Assembly: GCA_032716605.1 (NCBI GenBank) | Contig: CM064569.1 | Span: forward strand, 13,508,079 to 13,572,078 | From: Paralithodes platypus | Taxonomy: Eukaryota; Arthropoda; Malacostraca; Decapoda; Lithodidae | Direction: 5' to 3' | DNA length: 64,000 bases | In this document: in pieces, positions 21,186-32,749 of the stretch | Numbering within the stretch: the stretch's first letter is position 1 | Layout: each line of letters opens with the position of its first letter | Made by a program: the position numbers and the translations under genes | Notes under the pieces: model-generated | What the model saw: the letters and a program-made list of their open reading frames with translations, nothing else | Told to the model about the DNA's origin: nothing | The model's database searches: none

Positions 21186-22258
21186 AATTGAAAGGGTGCT
21201 CTCTTGAGAGACTCAGATCCCAAGTATCTGACTCTCTCCTGGCGACCCTAAAACAAACACAAGACGTGCTAGCGCAGTGCTGAATGGACTAGGCAAGGGC
21301 CTTCACACAACACAACACTAGACACACAGGCACACAGACAAGAAAATGCCCCCAGACTCCCACGGGTATCCTAGTAAAGTCGTGCAAGTCCACAAGGACT
21401 TGCACCAGCAGACTTTACTTAAAGAATCGCAAAAAGCCCCCCCTCCGGTCTAGCCCCTGCTCACCTGCCACAAGAACACACTAGCAAGCATGAAACCACC
21501 AAATATGAGACAACAAAAAAGCTTCCTAGGTCTCATTAACAATTATATCTCTGCATAAGGCCCAAAATCCTATCTAGTTATCTGAGAGCTCGTCGTTAAT
21601 ACAATGATAGATATAAGGTCTATCAAGGGGATGGGATAATTAAATAGATTGGTGAAGTAGTGGAAAGAAGGTATACAAAGTAAGAGAGAAAGTTTCTAAG
21701 TGGGGTTGAGAGGGGTCCGAAGGGTACGACAGTGAGGTGAGCTCTGTGGAGAATAGCTCCTCTGGACCCCTCCAGGATCCCACACAAAGGCACGGTGGTC
21801 AGCCAATCACAGGCCGCTACGTCACCCGGCAGCAGGCCTGCAGAAGGCGCCAGGAACCACCAGCCAATCAAAACCGAGAGAAAAGGCCATGCGGGCGACC
21901 AACTCCTCTGGGAGGGAGGAGGGAGAAGGAGGAAAAGCAACACTCACCTCCCCCACCCTGCTCGCTCGCTCTCTCTCTCTCTCTCTCGTCTCCTCCCACT
22001 CTCACTAGACTTACATCTTATATATTATAATGAAACAATCAACTATCGAGAATAAAATATACTAAGATGTGTTGGTTAAGAATAAGGGCAGCTTCAAGCT
22101 GTGAAACAACATAAGAATATCCCAGACATTAGTTACATTGTCGTAGGATATATACTAAGGAAAAGCCGGCCAGCCGGCTGCCGCCAGCCGGTTTCTAAAT
22201 GGCTGGGCAGCCGACGCGCGCGCCTGCCCGCACGTGGCTACTATGCAGGAGGGTCACA

Positions 22259-22268
22259 CCTCCCCCAA
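22259..22268 (-). promoter_or_regulatory. polypurine tract of the LTR element
   Basis: On the minus strand TTGGGGGAGG directly precedes the 3' LTR start TGTGACCC, the expected position for the plus-strand DNA primer. Confidence 0.75.
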
Positions 22269-22568
22269 GATATAAGACACTTGACTAAGTTCTTCATATC
22301 TAACAGAAAGCTTCTCATAGTACCACACACTGTTGCGACACAAGGCACTATATATAAAAAAAAAAAAAGACTGTTGCACTCAACCGAGCAAGTTCAACTA
22401 ACTTAGCGACAATAAGCGGAAACATTCAACTTAGATACTGCTACAACATCTTATACAAAATTCTACACATTATAAAAATAAAGAGTTTTTATATATTTTT
22501 TTTTTTTTCGGCTGAACTACAGTGACAGCCTATTTTCCTCCACACTCAACCCTCAATCCTGTAGCAGT
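22269..22568. other. 3' untranslated part of the LTR element
   Basis: About 300 bp between the pol stop codon and the polypurine tract. It contains short A and T runs and no env-like ORF. Confidence 0.6.
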
Positions 22569-25500
22569 CTAACCAACATCATCCACCCTTGATAGACAAT
22601 CCGCGATCACGTTATCAGAACCGGCAATATGGCGTATGTCCAAATTATACTCCTGAAGCATGAGTGACCACCTGGTCAGCCTCATATTCCGGTTATGAAA
22701 CTGATTCAAGAATTTCAGAGGGTGATGATCGGTATAAACCACTACGACTGGTCCGAAAGCAGGAACATATACATCGAAGTGCCTGAGCGCCAGCACTATC
22801 GCCAGGAGTTCTTTTTCAATTACAGAGTAATTCCTTTGTGTACTATTGAATTTTTTACTGTAAAAACTCACTGGATGTTCAATACCTTCATCATCTGTCT
22901 GTAACAAGACAGCCCCAGCCCCTACGCCACTGGCATCAGTCTCCAGCTGAAAAGGTCTGCTGAAGTCCGGGGCCCTGAGTATGGGGTGGGTACATAATAG
23001 GTGTTTCACCAAGGAAAACGCCTCTGCACACTCAGGAGACCACCGGAACTTCTTGTCCTTAGATAATAAGTCAGTTAAAGGTGCAAGTACAGTCGAATAG
23101 CCTTTGATGAAGCGACGATAATAGCCTATCATACCTAGAAACTGCATGATTTGTTTCTTAGTCGTAGGCTGGGGAAACTGATCGATGGTTTTGATCTTTG
23201 TCTGTGGAGGGCACACCTGACCCATCCCCACCTCGAACCCCAGGTACAAAACTGTGGCTTTGACAAAATCGCACTTACCCAGGTTTACCACCAAACCTGC
23301 TTCATTCAGTTTATTAAAAAGCTGTCCGATGTGAGCACAGTGACTGTTAAAATGATCGTCGTATATTATGACATCATCTAGGTACACCGTACAGTTGGGA
23401 ATGTCGGCTACAATGTCGTTCATTAATTTCTGAAACATTGCAGGGGCATTTTTCAGCCCGTATGGCATAACATGGCAACGATATGTGGCACCGTCCACCA
23501 CAAACCCACACACCTCTCGCGCTCGCTCAGACAAGGGCACTTGCCAATAACCCTTAACAAGGTCTATCTTAGTAAGGAACTTGGCCTTTCCTATCTTATC
23601 CACACTGTCGTCCACGCGAGGGAGAGGGTAGGCATTTGTGGGGGTTAAACCATTCAACCTGCGGAAATCTATACAAAACCGCACCTTGCCATCTGGTTTG
23701 GGCTGCAGTGTGACGGGGGAAGTCCACCTTACTGCACCCTCAGAAATCAGCCCACGTTTCAGCATATAATCCAGCTCCTCCCTAAGTGCTGGTAATTTAA
23801 TAGGGGGAACACGGTATGGCACTGATTTAAAGGGCGGGTGGTCCCCAACATCGACATCGTGCACCGCTTGAGTAGTGAGGCCAGGATGCTCCGTGAAAAC
23901 AGCTGGGTTTGAATCAAACAAGTGCTGCACAGCTACACGCTGTTGCTCAGGCAGGTGCAATATCAACTCGTGAGCCACTTGTCTAGAATTCCCCGCCCAC
24001 TGGTCCGCGGAAACATGACAGTCCCAATTATCCTCCCCCTCAGCTTGACTGTCCCTTCCTCCTTCTCCACCACGATCGCTGCAGATCAACACCGGGACAG
24101 TGAGAGGCTCGGAGGGCCTCCTCACATACTCTTTCATCAGATTTACGTGGCAAAGTTGGTTCTTTTTCTTACGATCAGGAGTAGCTACTAAATAGTCGAG
24201 ATCAGAAACCTTCCTTACAACCCGATACGGACCAGAATACTTGGCAGACAAGGGGTGTCCCACCAGAGGCAGTAGTATCAGTACTTCCTGATCTACTTCA
24301 AACTCCCTCGGCTTCACCTTCTGGTCGTATCTGTCCTTCATCTGAGCTTGTGAACTCTTAAGGTTCCGACCTGCTACCTCCAAGCTCTTTAGCATTCTCT
24401 CACGGCTTTCAACTACATACTTTAGAAGCGAGCATGGCTTTGTGACTCCCTCCCAGATCTCCTTGACTATGTGGAGGGGCCCCCTGACCCTGTGTCCAAA
24501 AACCAACTAGTTCGGGCTAAATCCCAAGCTCTCTCCAGGTACTTCTCTCGCAGCAAATAAAACGTATGCGAGACCTAGATCCGAGTCCTTCCCATTCTCC
24601 ATGCAATAACACTGCAACATACTCTTGAGAGTCGAGTGCCACCTTTCCAAAACTCCCTGACTCTCGGGATGGTAGGCAGATGACACCACAGACACTATCC
24701 CATGTTGCTGCATGGTCTGCTTATACAGAGCAGAAGTAAAATTGGATCCCTGATCAGACTGGATCTCCTGAGGGTAGCCATAACGAGAGAAATAGACAAG
24801 TAGGTTTTTGACAACAGTCATAGCCATCCCGTTGCGCATGGGGTAAGCATCTGGATATCGTGTTGCTACATCCATTACAGTTAGTAAAAATTTATTGCCG
24901 GCACTAGTGGGGGGCAATGGGCCAACCATATCGATAACTACCTTGCTGAAGGGCGGCCCAATGACAGGGATGGGTTGTAACGGGGCTCTCGGGATGACCT
25001 GATTGGGTTTCCCAACAACTTGACAAGTGTGACACTGTGACACCCATGACACGACACTCGCCTTTAACCCAGGCCACCAGAAAAGCTTGCTGAGAGCTGC
25101 CTCCGTCTTACGTGCCCCCAGGTGCCCTGCCAAAGGCACATCATGAGCTAATCTCAATAAGCTCTCACGGCACACCCTCGGTACTACTAACTGGTCCACT
25201 AATCCTGACCCGCCATCCCACTTTTTCTTGGGATCCTGATGTCTCCGATACAAGATCCCCTCGGACAAGAAAAAATCACCAGGCTGCGCATCCCCCTCGC
25301 TCTCCAGTTCGATAGCACCATTACCACACGCCCTGACTTCAGGATCTTCCAGCTGCAAGGAACATATATCAGCAGGTGCCAGATTATCCAAGTTCATCTT
25401 AAATAATTTATTTCCACCTCCAATGTCCCGCTGAGCCATCCTTTCCTCACGCTGCGCATAACGATGCTGTCGCAGAGTCTCTTCCTGCCATGCACCTGCA

Positions 25501-26384
25501 CTAGCGGTGACAGGCCCCGGGGCCTCTCCAGACTCTAACATAGGTGCCAATAATGAGTCACCAAGAAACACTGCCGGCTCAAAACTCTCCAATTGACCAA
25601 CACTTCCCGTTTTCTTGTGACCTTTCCTCCGCAGTTTGATAGACTGAGGAGGTGGCTGCAAGGCTCCGGATGTCTGAGAACGCGTCACAACACACGCCAT
25701 GGTTTGTACGCTACACTTCTCAACCCACTCCTGTTCTTCCCTACTAACGTCGGCCGCCTTCTCGGCAACGACCAAGGGTGAAACCTTAGAAGCAGGCACC
25801 GCAAAGTCGTTGCCGAGGAGGAGGTCGACGCCCCCAACAGGTAAGTTCTCTACAATTCCGACATCCAGTTCCTTCGCCACACCACCCACCTCCAGCTCCA
25901 TCCGCACCAGCGGGTAGGACTTCGTAGCATTGATCCCCTGAACTACCACCACCCGAGCAGCGTTAATCGGTCTACCAGTAAAGTTCTTTAACAAGGTCTG
26001 AGAAGCCCCAGTATCACGCAATAGCTTAACTCCTCGCCTTTCGCCAGCCCACCTCACAAAACCATGCCCTCTATGACCCCCAAAGACGTCACGGACAGGG
26101 TTCGAGCCTTCCGGACTCTTGAACACAGGCTGTGTCCCAACCTCTGACGAACTACCCTTGGCAAACTCAGAAGATATAGGCGACACCCCTATGCTGCGGG
26201 CCAATGACACAACCTTGTTTGGTGGCTTGTTCGGACAAGCATTTGCAAAGTGACCCTCCTTGTGACATGCAAAGCACTCTTTACTCTTTGGTTTCCCTTG
26301 GGAGTGGGAGGTACCATTAGACTTCTTATACGGGACGGTATTTGGTTTATGTTCAGTTTTATTGTCAGTGCTACATGGTTTTGT
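22569..26384 (-). CDS. pol polyprotein: zinc knuckle, protease, integrase, RT, RNase H
   Basis: Read in one frame from just after the gag stop. A zinc knuckle comes first (CFACHKEGHFANAC, near 26270). The protease motif LLRDTGASQ is near 26015. Integrase follows: HHCC finger (HDVPLAGH to CHTC), then catalytic residues in VVIDMVGPL, IQSDQGSNF and YHPESQGVLERWH, and after the TAG at 24507-24509 a GPY/F-type module (SAKYSGPYRVV). Only then come RT (FCIDFRRLN, MPYGLKNAPAMFQ, YLDDVIIYD) and RNase H (LETDASGVGAGAV, SVIEKELLAI, VYTDHHPLKFL). In ordinary Gypsy elements integrase follows RNase H; here it precedes RT. The TAG falls in a conserved spot (GFSPN-stop-LVFGHR), where many integrases have Glu, so it looks like a nonsense change. 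Confidence 0.92.
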
Positions 26385-27734
26385 TTATTTATGTGTATCA
26401 AAATTCTTGGGAGGGGGAGGGGTACGATCCTTTGCACCCGACTCACTCCTAGCTGCTGCTTCGCACCCTCGAATTAATGACAGTCGGCGGTCAGCCATTT
26501 CTGCTGCCTCCTGGAGAGTTCTAGGATTTTTTTCCTTTATATTTAATGTTAAGTCCCCGCCTGTGCACTTAAAGAACTGCTCCAAGAGAACCAGCTCACT
26601 CAACTCCTCAAAAGTAGCTGCCCTCTCAGAACGCAGCCAATGTCGTAGTGCATCAGACAAGTCCCGGGCGTGTTCTAGGAAGGTACTATCCTTGCCCTTA
26701 GTAACACCCCGAAACTTCAAGCGGTAAGTTTCTGGTTGTAACTCATAGGCCCGTAGCACAGCCTTCTTTAGCTCATCATAAACTACACAGGACTCTAAAG
26801 GTAGTGCATCATACGCTTTTAGCCCCTTTCCTAGGAGTCTTGATGAAACTAATGCTGCCCACTTTTCCTGAGGCCACTGGTGTTCCTGACACTTCTTCTC
26901 AAATCGCATAAAAAACTCAGTTACACATGATTCATCGAACACAGGAACTAGTTTAAGCAGGTGCGACAATGATTGGTCCCGATGTCTATTACCTCCCCCA
27001 ATATTTCGCCCTGTTACCTCCACTCGAGATCTCTCCAGCTCCCTGTCAGCCCGATACCTAGTAGACTCTGCCTGCAGTTCAGCCTCTCGTATAGCTGTTC
27101 TCTCTGCAGCCTCAGCCTGAGCTCTAGCAGCCTCAGCCTGCACACTAGCCTGTCTTTCGGTAGCCTCAACCTGAGCTCTAGCAACCTCAGCCTGAACTCT
27201 AGCAACCTCAGCCTGCACACTAACCTGTCTTTCGGCGGCCTCAACCTGAGCTCTAGCAGCCTCAACCTTGGCCATCTCAAGCCGAAACAACAAATCTGGA
27301 GTCAACCCTTGAGGAGGGGAAGATGCATTTAATGGGGAGGGTCCCTGTGATTGAATTCCACGCTACCATTGACCATCAACTTGGGGGTATGTACTAAATT
27401 CAGGCACCCTGACGTTTGATATGGGGGTAGAGTGGAGGGGGGGCTGGGGACCGGGGCCCCCAGTCGCCTCTTCACCCAGGTCTCTCCCTTCTAAACCCAA
27501 TATCAAAGTCCTCAGCTGATCTTTCCTCATGCCACTTAAACCCTGGTGACCCTGAAGACCTGCCACACACTTTAAGCCATACTTATTCAGCTTCAACACC
27601 CTGGCAGCGGTAAGGGGCACCTCTAAAAATCTTCTAGCACCCTCCTCGCTATCGACTAGCCACTCCACAGGTCTTTCTCCCTCCGAGCCTGTATCGTGAC
27701 CTGACCCACCACTGTGTTCTGATGTATTAGACAT
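26385..27734 (-). CDS. gag polyprotein with coiled-coil region
   Basis: Begins at ATG 27734, about 214 bp inside the 5' LTR. The first 123 codons end at a TAG (27363-27365); the same frame continues as GIQSQGPSPLNASSPPQ into the main gag part. From about 27280 to 27060 it has near-repeats of VEAARAQVEAAERQ, a likely coiled coil. A capsid-like helical region follows, with SCAN/retrotransposon-gag character (FFMRFEKKCQEHQWP, KAYDALPLESCVVYDELKKA). It ends at TAA 26385-26387, after which the frame runs on to the zinc knuckle and protease. The zinc knuckle therefore lies downstream of the gag stop, so without readthrough the capsid product would lack it. Confidence 0.82.
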
Positions 27735-27929
27735 GTTTGTGCACTGCAGTAATTATCACGGTTATAGAATGTGCCTTATCTCCTATGCAAGTATGTATAT
27801 ACTAATGTTATTTGAAGTCTTTAATGTGTTATATTGGTTGCTCCAAAAAAAAACTCTATGTCCACTGTATTCCTCTAATCATAAGGAATCTCAAAACAAA
27901 TGACCACTATATTCCTCTGTTCAGTAAAT

Positions 27930-27946
27930 CCTATGCAAGGTCGCCA
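27930..27946 (-). promoter_or_regulatory. tRNA primer binding site
   Basis: Two bases inside the 5' LTR the minus strand reads TGGCGACCTTGCATAGG. It begins with TGG as expected for pairing with a tRNA CCA end. It partly resembles the complement of animal tRNA-Arg(UCG), whose acceptor 3' strand ends GGUCG plus CCA; this assignment is tentative. Confidence 0.65.
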
Positions 27947-27948
27947 TT

Positions 27949-29866
27949 TGTTACGTCCTGGGATATATAAACACTGGGCTCTTTCTATTGGACTAGGTAT
28001 GCGGCAACAAGCAACAACGGAAAACGCTAGATCCCACCCTTATCTATAAACCCAGGCAACAAACCACCCTAAACCGTCAAGAGTCCTGCCTGGACAACAA
28101 GGTATCCTATGACTCGGTTACAGGGTGCACGCACTATAGACTGATGATAGTCAAGCAGGCTATATAAAAGATCACACAATTAAGTTGACTTAAAGCTTCA
28201 AGGAAAAGATAGATAACGGAATTAAATTGCAGAAACAATTTAATAACAAACTAGAAGAAAGTACATTTAACGTTACGTTAATTAATACAACTAATCACCC
28301 CTGCGTGAAAGAAGGTGAAAGCAAACAGTCCTCAAAACATCGTACAGGTAGGCAAGATGCAGGTTTCTAAACTGCATGCGGCTACTGTAGGATCTGATGC
28401 TTAGCAAAGAAAGTAAGTTACGGATTTAGAGAACTCTTAACTCATAAGCAGGAATAAATACTAGTGATAGGCCATACAGTGTATAATGGCATAGGTATAA
28501 TTAAATAAAGGCAGCAACTCGCAACATAACCACATACAGGTGTGCTTCTCACTCTTAGTCAGGCAAGCCTGCTCGGACAGAGTCTCTAAGCCACACCCTG
28601 ACTCACAATGCTCACAAAGACGGTAAACTGTGGCACAATAACAAGCATACAGATATAATAAACCGCTAGCTGTTAATCTGCCAGGTGGCAGAGGTCTAGC
28701 TGGAAGGATATAGGCTTCGGATACCCGGGCTGAGCCACCTGCTCTAGCCTAGGGACGTTCCCAAGTCTGTGCGCCAAATTACTCTAATTGAAAGGGTGCT
28801 CTCTTGAGAGACTCAGATCCCAAGTATCTGACTCTCTCCTGGCGACCCTAAAACAAACGCAAGACGTGCTAGCGCAGTGCTGAATGGACTAGGCAAGGGC
28901 CTTCACACAACACAACACTAGACACACAGGCACACAGACAAGAAAATGCCCCCAGACTCCCACGGGTATCCTAGTAAAGTCGTGCAGGTCCACAGGACTT
29001 GCACCAGCAGACTTTACTTAAAGAATCGCAAAAAGCCCCCCTCCGGTCTAGCCCCTGCTCACCTGCCACAAGAACACACTAGCAAGCATGAAACCACCAA
29101 ATATGAGACAACAAAAAAGCTTCCTAGGTCTCATTAACAATTATATCTCTGCATAAGGCCCAAAATCCTATCTAGTTATCTGAGAGCTCGTCGTTAATAC
29201 AATGATAGATATAAGGTCTATCAAGGGGATGGGATAATTAAATAGATTGGTGAAGTAGTGGAAAGAAGGTATACAAAGTAAGAGAGAAAGTTTCTAAGTG
29301 GGGTTGAGAGGGATAGATATCAAGGGGGTCCGAAGGGTACGACAGTGAGGTGAGCTCTGAGGAGAATAGCTCCTCTGGACCCCTCCAGGATCCCACACAA
29401 AGGCACGGTGGTCAGCCAATCACAGGCCGCTACGTCACCCGGCAGCAGGCCTGCAGAAGGCGCCAGGAACCACCAGCCAATCAAAACCGAGAGAAAAGGC
29501 CACGCGGGCGACCAACTCCTCCGGGAGGGAGGAGGGAGGAGGAAAAGCAACACTCACCTCCCCCACCCTGCTCGCTCGCTCTCTCTCTCTCTCTCGTCTC
29601 CTCCCACTCTCACTAGACTTACATCTTATATATTATAATGAAACAATCAACTATCGAGAATAAAATATACTAAGATGTGTTGGTTAAGAATAAGGGCAGC
29701 TTCAAGCTGTGAAACAACATAAGAATATCCCAGACATTAGTTACATTGTCGTAGGATATATACTAAGGAAAAGCCGGCCAGCCGGCTGCCGCCAGCCGGT
29801 TTCTAAATGGCTGGGCAGCCGACGCGCGCGCCTGCCCGCACGTGGCTACTATGCAGGAGCGTCACA
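27949..29866 (-). repeat. 5' LTR of the Gmr1-like element, 1918 bp
   Basis: Uninterrupted LTR with TG...CA ends. On the transcribed (minus) strand TATATAAG at about 29627-29634 is a possible TATA box. The opposite strand has a good TATATAAAAG at 28161-28170. A CT-rich run at 29578-29596 and CG-rich palindromic sequence (GCCGGCCAGCCGGC) near 29773 lie in U3. Confidence 0.88.
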
Positions 29867-29898
29867 AAGGTCGTTACCTTCCTCACGCTAGGTATTAA

Positions 29899-30377
29899 CA
29901 CTCAACGAGCGGCCTAGGCAGTATATTTGACCGTGCCGCCCAGCGTTTTTTTTTACCATAAATGGCTTTGTTTCCGTGCTCTTTTTCATGCATAAACAAG
30001 AGCCAGAGCGTAATACAAGTATGTATCCATGAAAGGGCGTAAATTGAGCTTTCCAATGACACCCGAACCATCCTTCTACGATCACTGGTTGTCTTGCAAC
30101 GATCGTGCAACCGAAGGGCAAAATCGCTAAAATACGGTCATTTCGTTACATAATTTCGTGTGTAGCGAGTGAGAGAGGGTGGAGTAGTGTGGAGTACATG
30201 TCAGTGGGCCCATGACGGTCGTGGCGAGCGGTCATGAGGCAACCTACGCTCCTCCCACCGCTCGGTTCTCTCTCAGAGCCAATATTGCGCCAAAATTGCA
30301 CACAGACTTAAGTCGGGCTTCGCCACATTGTCCAGCTTTTTAGATACGGACTTAAGTCGGGCCCTGCTAAAGAAGGG
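29899..30377. mobile_element. TTAA element family 1, copy 2 (479 bp)
   Basis: TTAA at 29895-29898 and 30378-30381. Shares GCGGCCTAGGCAG start, CCGTGCCGCCCAGCG and GAGCTTTCCAATGACACC with the other copies. Near the right end GACTTAAGTCGGGC occurs twice. It starts only 28 bp beyond the Gmr1 target duplication. Confidence 0.83.
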
Positions 30378-30381
30378 TTAA

Positions 30382-30945
30382 TTAGTGTCCGCGTACCGTG
30401 GCGATATTTTAATAATATCATAAGTGTGTGACACCATTAGGATCGAATACTTTCTAATCTATATTTCATTTCTTACAGGAATAAAATAAATGCAGGAATT
30501 ATAGCTCAGTCCTAGTTGCTCTTTTCACTAATGTCATAGAATCAAGCATTCCTCAACATGCTTCTACAAACTTTATTAAGTAGAGACACTACCCATACAG
30601 TACTTCTACGGTGGTTATTATATACAGTGCTCCCTCACAGCATTTTAAAAATTAGTAATATCCAAATCTATATTTTGCTGATATCAAAATAGAAAATAAC
30701 CTAACGAGTGTTTCCTTTTAAAGTACACCTCTTCATAAATCCATCATAGAATATTGTTGCAGCATCCGACAGACGTATAAATATTCTACTGAGATTAAGA
30801 GGTAGGAACCACATAATAACCGATACATAACTAAGGTCACGCAACACTAATGTGATCACATATTTACATATTTTTCTTATCACGTTTCAACATCAATATC
30901 AATATGTCATCATCGGACTTTTCCAAAGTAAGAAGTCCTATTATT
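30382..30945. other. AT-rich non-coding stretch
   Basis: No element or ORF recognised between the TTAA element and LINE B copy 3. Confidence 0.55.
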
Positions 30946-30947
30946 CA

Positions 30948-31772
30948 ACATCAATTGGGGCAGCGAAAACATTGTTACCTTTAATGCTTCCAAAACCCAA
31001 TTTTTCCACCTATCTACCCGCCATGAACTCCCAGAAGACTATCCTTTATTCTTCAACAATACAAAAATCAACCCTTCATCTTCTCTCAGTATTCTTGGTG
31101 TCTCTTTTTCTTCTGCTCTCTCTTGGAAGGATAATATTACCAGTCTTGCTAAGGCGGCCTCCCAGAAGCTGGGTGCGCTCAACCGCCTCAAGGGGTTCTT
31201 TATCCCTGCTCAGCTTCTTGCTCTATATAGGGGCACAGTGCGTCCTTGTATTGAGTATTGTTCACATGTGTGGGGAGGATCCTCTCACACAGCACTTCTA
31301 GACAAAGTAGAAAGGAAAGCCTTTCGTATCATTAACTCCCGTCCACTCACCGACTCTCTGCAATCTCTCTCTCTTCGCTGCAATGTTGCATCTCTCTCGC
31401 TATTCTATCGCTACTACAATAATCAGTGTTCCTCAGAACTCTCTCAGTGCATACCACCTCCTCTACGTAGGGTACGTAGTACCAGTCTTGCAACACAATC
31501 CCACCCCTTCTCTGTACAACTTTCCAACTCAGAGTTAGAAAGTTACAATGTTACAATGTTACTCCCAATCATTCTTCTACTCAACAGCTGAGCTCTGGAA
31601 CTCTCTTCCTGAATCCATCTTTCCCTCATCCTATGACTTAAGTTGTTTCAAACTCCGTGTGTCCAGACATTTTGGCTCGAACGTTCCTTGATTTGGCCCT
31701 GTAACTCTTTTAACTCTGGGGGAGGCACTCGTCACAAGCAGTTTTGCCTTTTGTCTCCTTCATCCACATAGA
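30948..31772 (+). pseudogene. LINE B copy 3, 5' truncated
   Basis: Starts near GCAGCGAAAACATTGTTACC, inside the RT thumb region. It reads in pieces through ILGVSFSSALSWKD, LNRLKGFFIPAQLLALYRGT, VRPCIEYCSHVWGGSSHT and KAFRIINSRPLTDSLQSLSL. It ends with CTTCATCCACATAGAAAAAA. It spans the TTAA that was hit in copy 1, here uninterrupted (near 31640). Frameshifts divide the reading frame. Confidence 0.82.
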
Positions 31773-31871
31773 AAAAAATATAAAATAAACCCTGATACAG
31801 CGTCACCGTCGACAATCCTTAGCAATTGTTGATAGTTGTGGCAATAGAAACTTCTCGGGGGAAACGAAGGC

Positions 31872-32321
31872 TTAGTTAGTTAGTTAAAATCGGACTTCAG
31901 AGGTTATCAACCAATTCTGGATTATTAAACCCTACTGTACCAGAGGGTATTACTATAAATGTACCCTCCAGTACCAGGCATTGTGACCAAAATGGTTTCA
32001 GAGTCAAGAGAGAACACCCTCTCACCCCGAAAGTTGGACTATTACTGACCCAGCTACCTCCCACAGACTTGGATCCAAGCTGAGAAGTGTTGCCAATGTC
32101 TCAGAGCAGTGCGTACAAGTCATGGTACCAAGTACCGCTCGATACGGGCAGTTACAAGGACCGCATATTACTGACGGACATCTTCAGTCGCTGGTACTGA
32201 CGAGTGACATTTTTGCTGACGGCTGTATACCGTCGCTGGTACAGTAAGGGTTAAGCCAGCACACTGTAAGTCAAGAAAAACGCCAGGACTGGACCCCTTA
32301 TTCGAGAACTCCAGTCTCTTG
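31872..32321 (-). mobile_element. SINE-like 125-bp family, copy 1, with inserted TTAA element
   Basis: On the minus strand it starts CAAGAGACTGGAG and ends with (TAAC)n, like copies at 36428, 37299 and 37429. GAAGG at 31866-31870 and 32323-32327 may be the target duplication. It is expanded by the insertion at 31929-32250. Confidence 0.72.
31929..32250. mobile_element. non-autonomous TTAA element, 322 bp
   Basis: TTAA at 31925-31928 and 32251-32254. Ends ACCCTACTGTACCAG and, reversed, CCCTTACTGTACCAGCGACG. The other SINE-like copies read GGATTATTAAGCCAGCACAC, the exact empty site. Same family as 6238-6529, opposite orientation. Confidence 0.9.
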
Positions 32322-32532
32322 TGAAGGTGAATTAGGACAAGCAAAACTAAGACATTTTACAGCTGACCCCATCTCCTAAATATATATAGGAATGGTTGGC
32401 CAACTTTAATCACGCCGTGGAAGATTTGGCAAAGGTGTGGTGTATCATCCTGTTTACCGTGGTTCAATTCTTCGTGGGGGCATAGAATTTTATTCATCGA
32501 GCTCACATATATTTGCAATATATATAATATAT
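32322..32532. other. short non-coding stretch
   Basis: No recognised feature; TA-rich near its right end. Confidence 0.5.
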
Positions 32533-32749
32533 CATAGACTACAGTAGATCTGGACTTGACACGAAAATGGAACTTTGCAGTAAGGGACCCAAAATCGGAA
32601 AACGAAACCCCAAGTTCGAATCTTTAAACCGTGAAAATGTGATATTTTCGCGGTTTCGAGGTTCAAACTTGGGAGTTCGTTCTCCGATTTTGGGTCCCTT
32701 ACTGCAAAGTTCCATTTTCGTGTCAAGTCCAGATCTACTGTAGTCTATG
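32533..32749. mobile_element. near-perfect 217-bp hairpin MITE
   Basis: The left arm CATAGACTACAGTAGATCTG pairs with the right end CAGATCTACTGTAGTCTATG, and pairing continues for about 95 bases to a small loop near 32641. If the element proper is CAGTAGATC...GATCTACTG it is flanked by TA, as in Tc1/mariner MITEs. Surrounded by TA-rich DNA. Non-coding. Confidence 0.82.

Larger units (their letters stand above)
17059..22258 (-). repeat. 3' LTR of the Gmr1-like element, split by LINE B
   Basis: LTR sequence occupies 17059-17898 and 21186-22258 and matches 27949-29866 in order. The break lies at CTCTAATT, which the other LTR reads as CTCTAATTGAAAGG without interruption. AATT is present on both sides of the LINE. 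Plus-strand ends are TGTTACGTCCTGGG and GGGTCACA. Confidence 0.88.
17059..29866 (-). mobile_element. Gmr1-like (Ty3/Gypsy RT) LTR retrotransposon, complete ends
   Basis: Two direct LTRs (17059-22258 including a nested LINE, and 27949-29866) enclose gag and pol on the minus strand. The outer flanks carry a 4-bp duplication, AAGG, at 17055-17058 and 29867-29870. LTRs begin and end TG...CA and look almost identical over the parts I compared, so the insertion is young. A primer binding site and polypurine tract are in the expected places. Pol has integrase before RT, the order that defines Gmr1-type elements, although the RT motifs are Gypsy-like. Three in-frame stops in the single gag-pol frame suggest this copy is inactive unless stops are read through. 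Confidence 0.88.

Noticed and set aside
17059..29866. Endogenous retrovirus with envelope
   Set aside because: Only about 300 bp lie between pol stop and polypurine tract, with no env-like frame.
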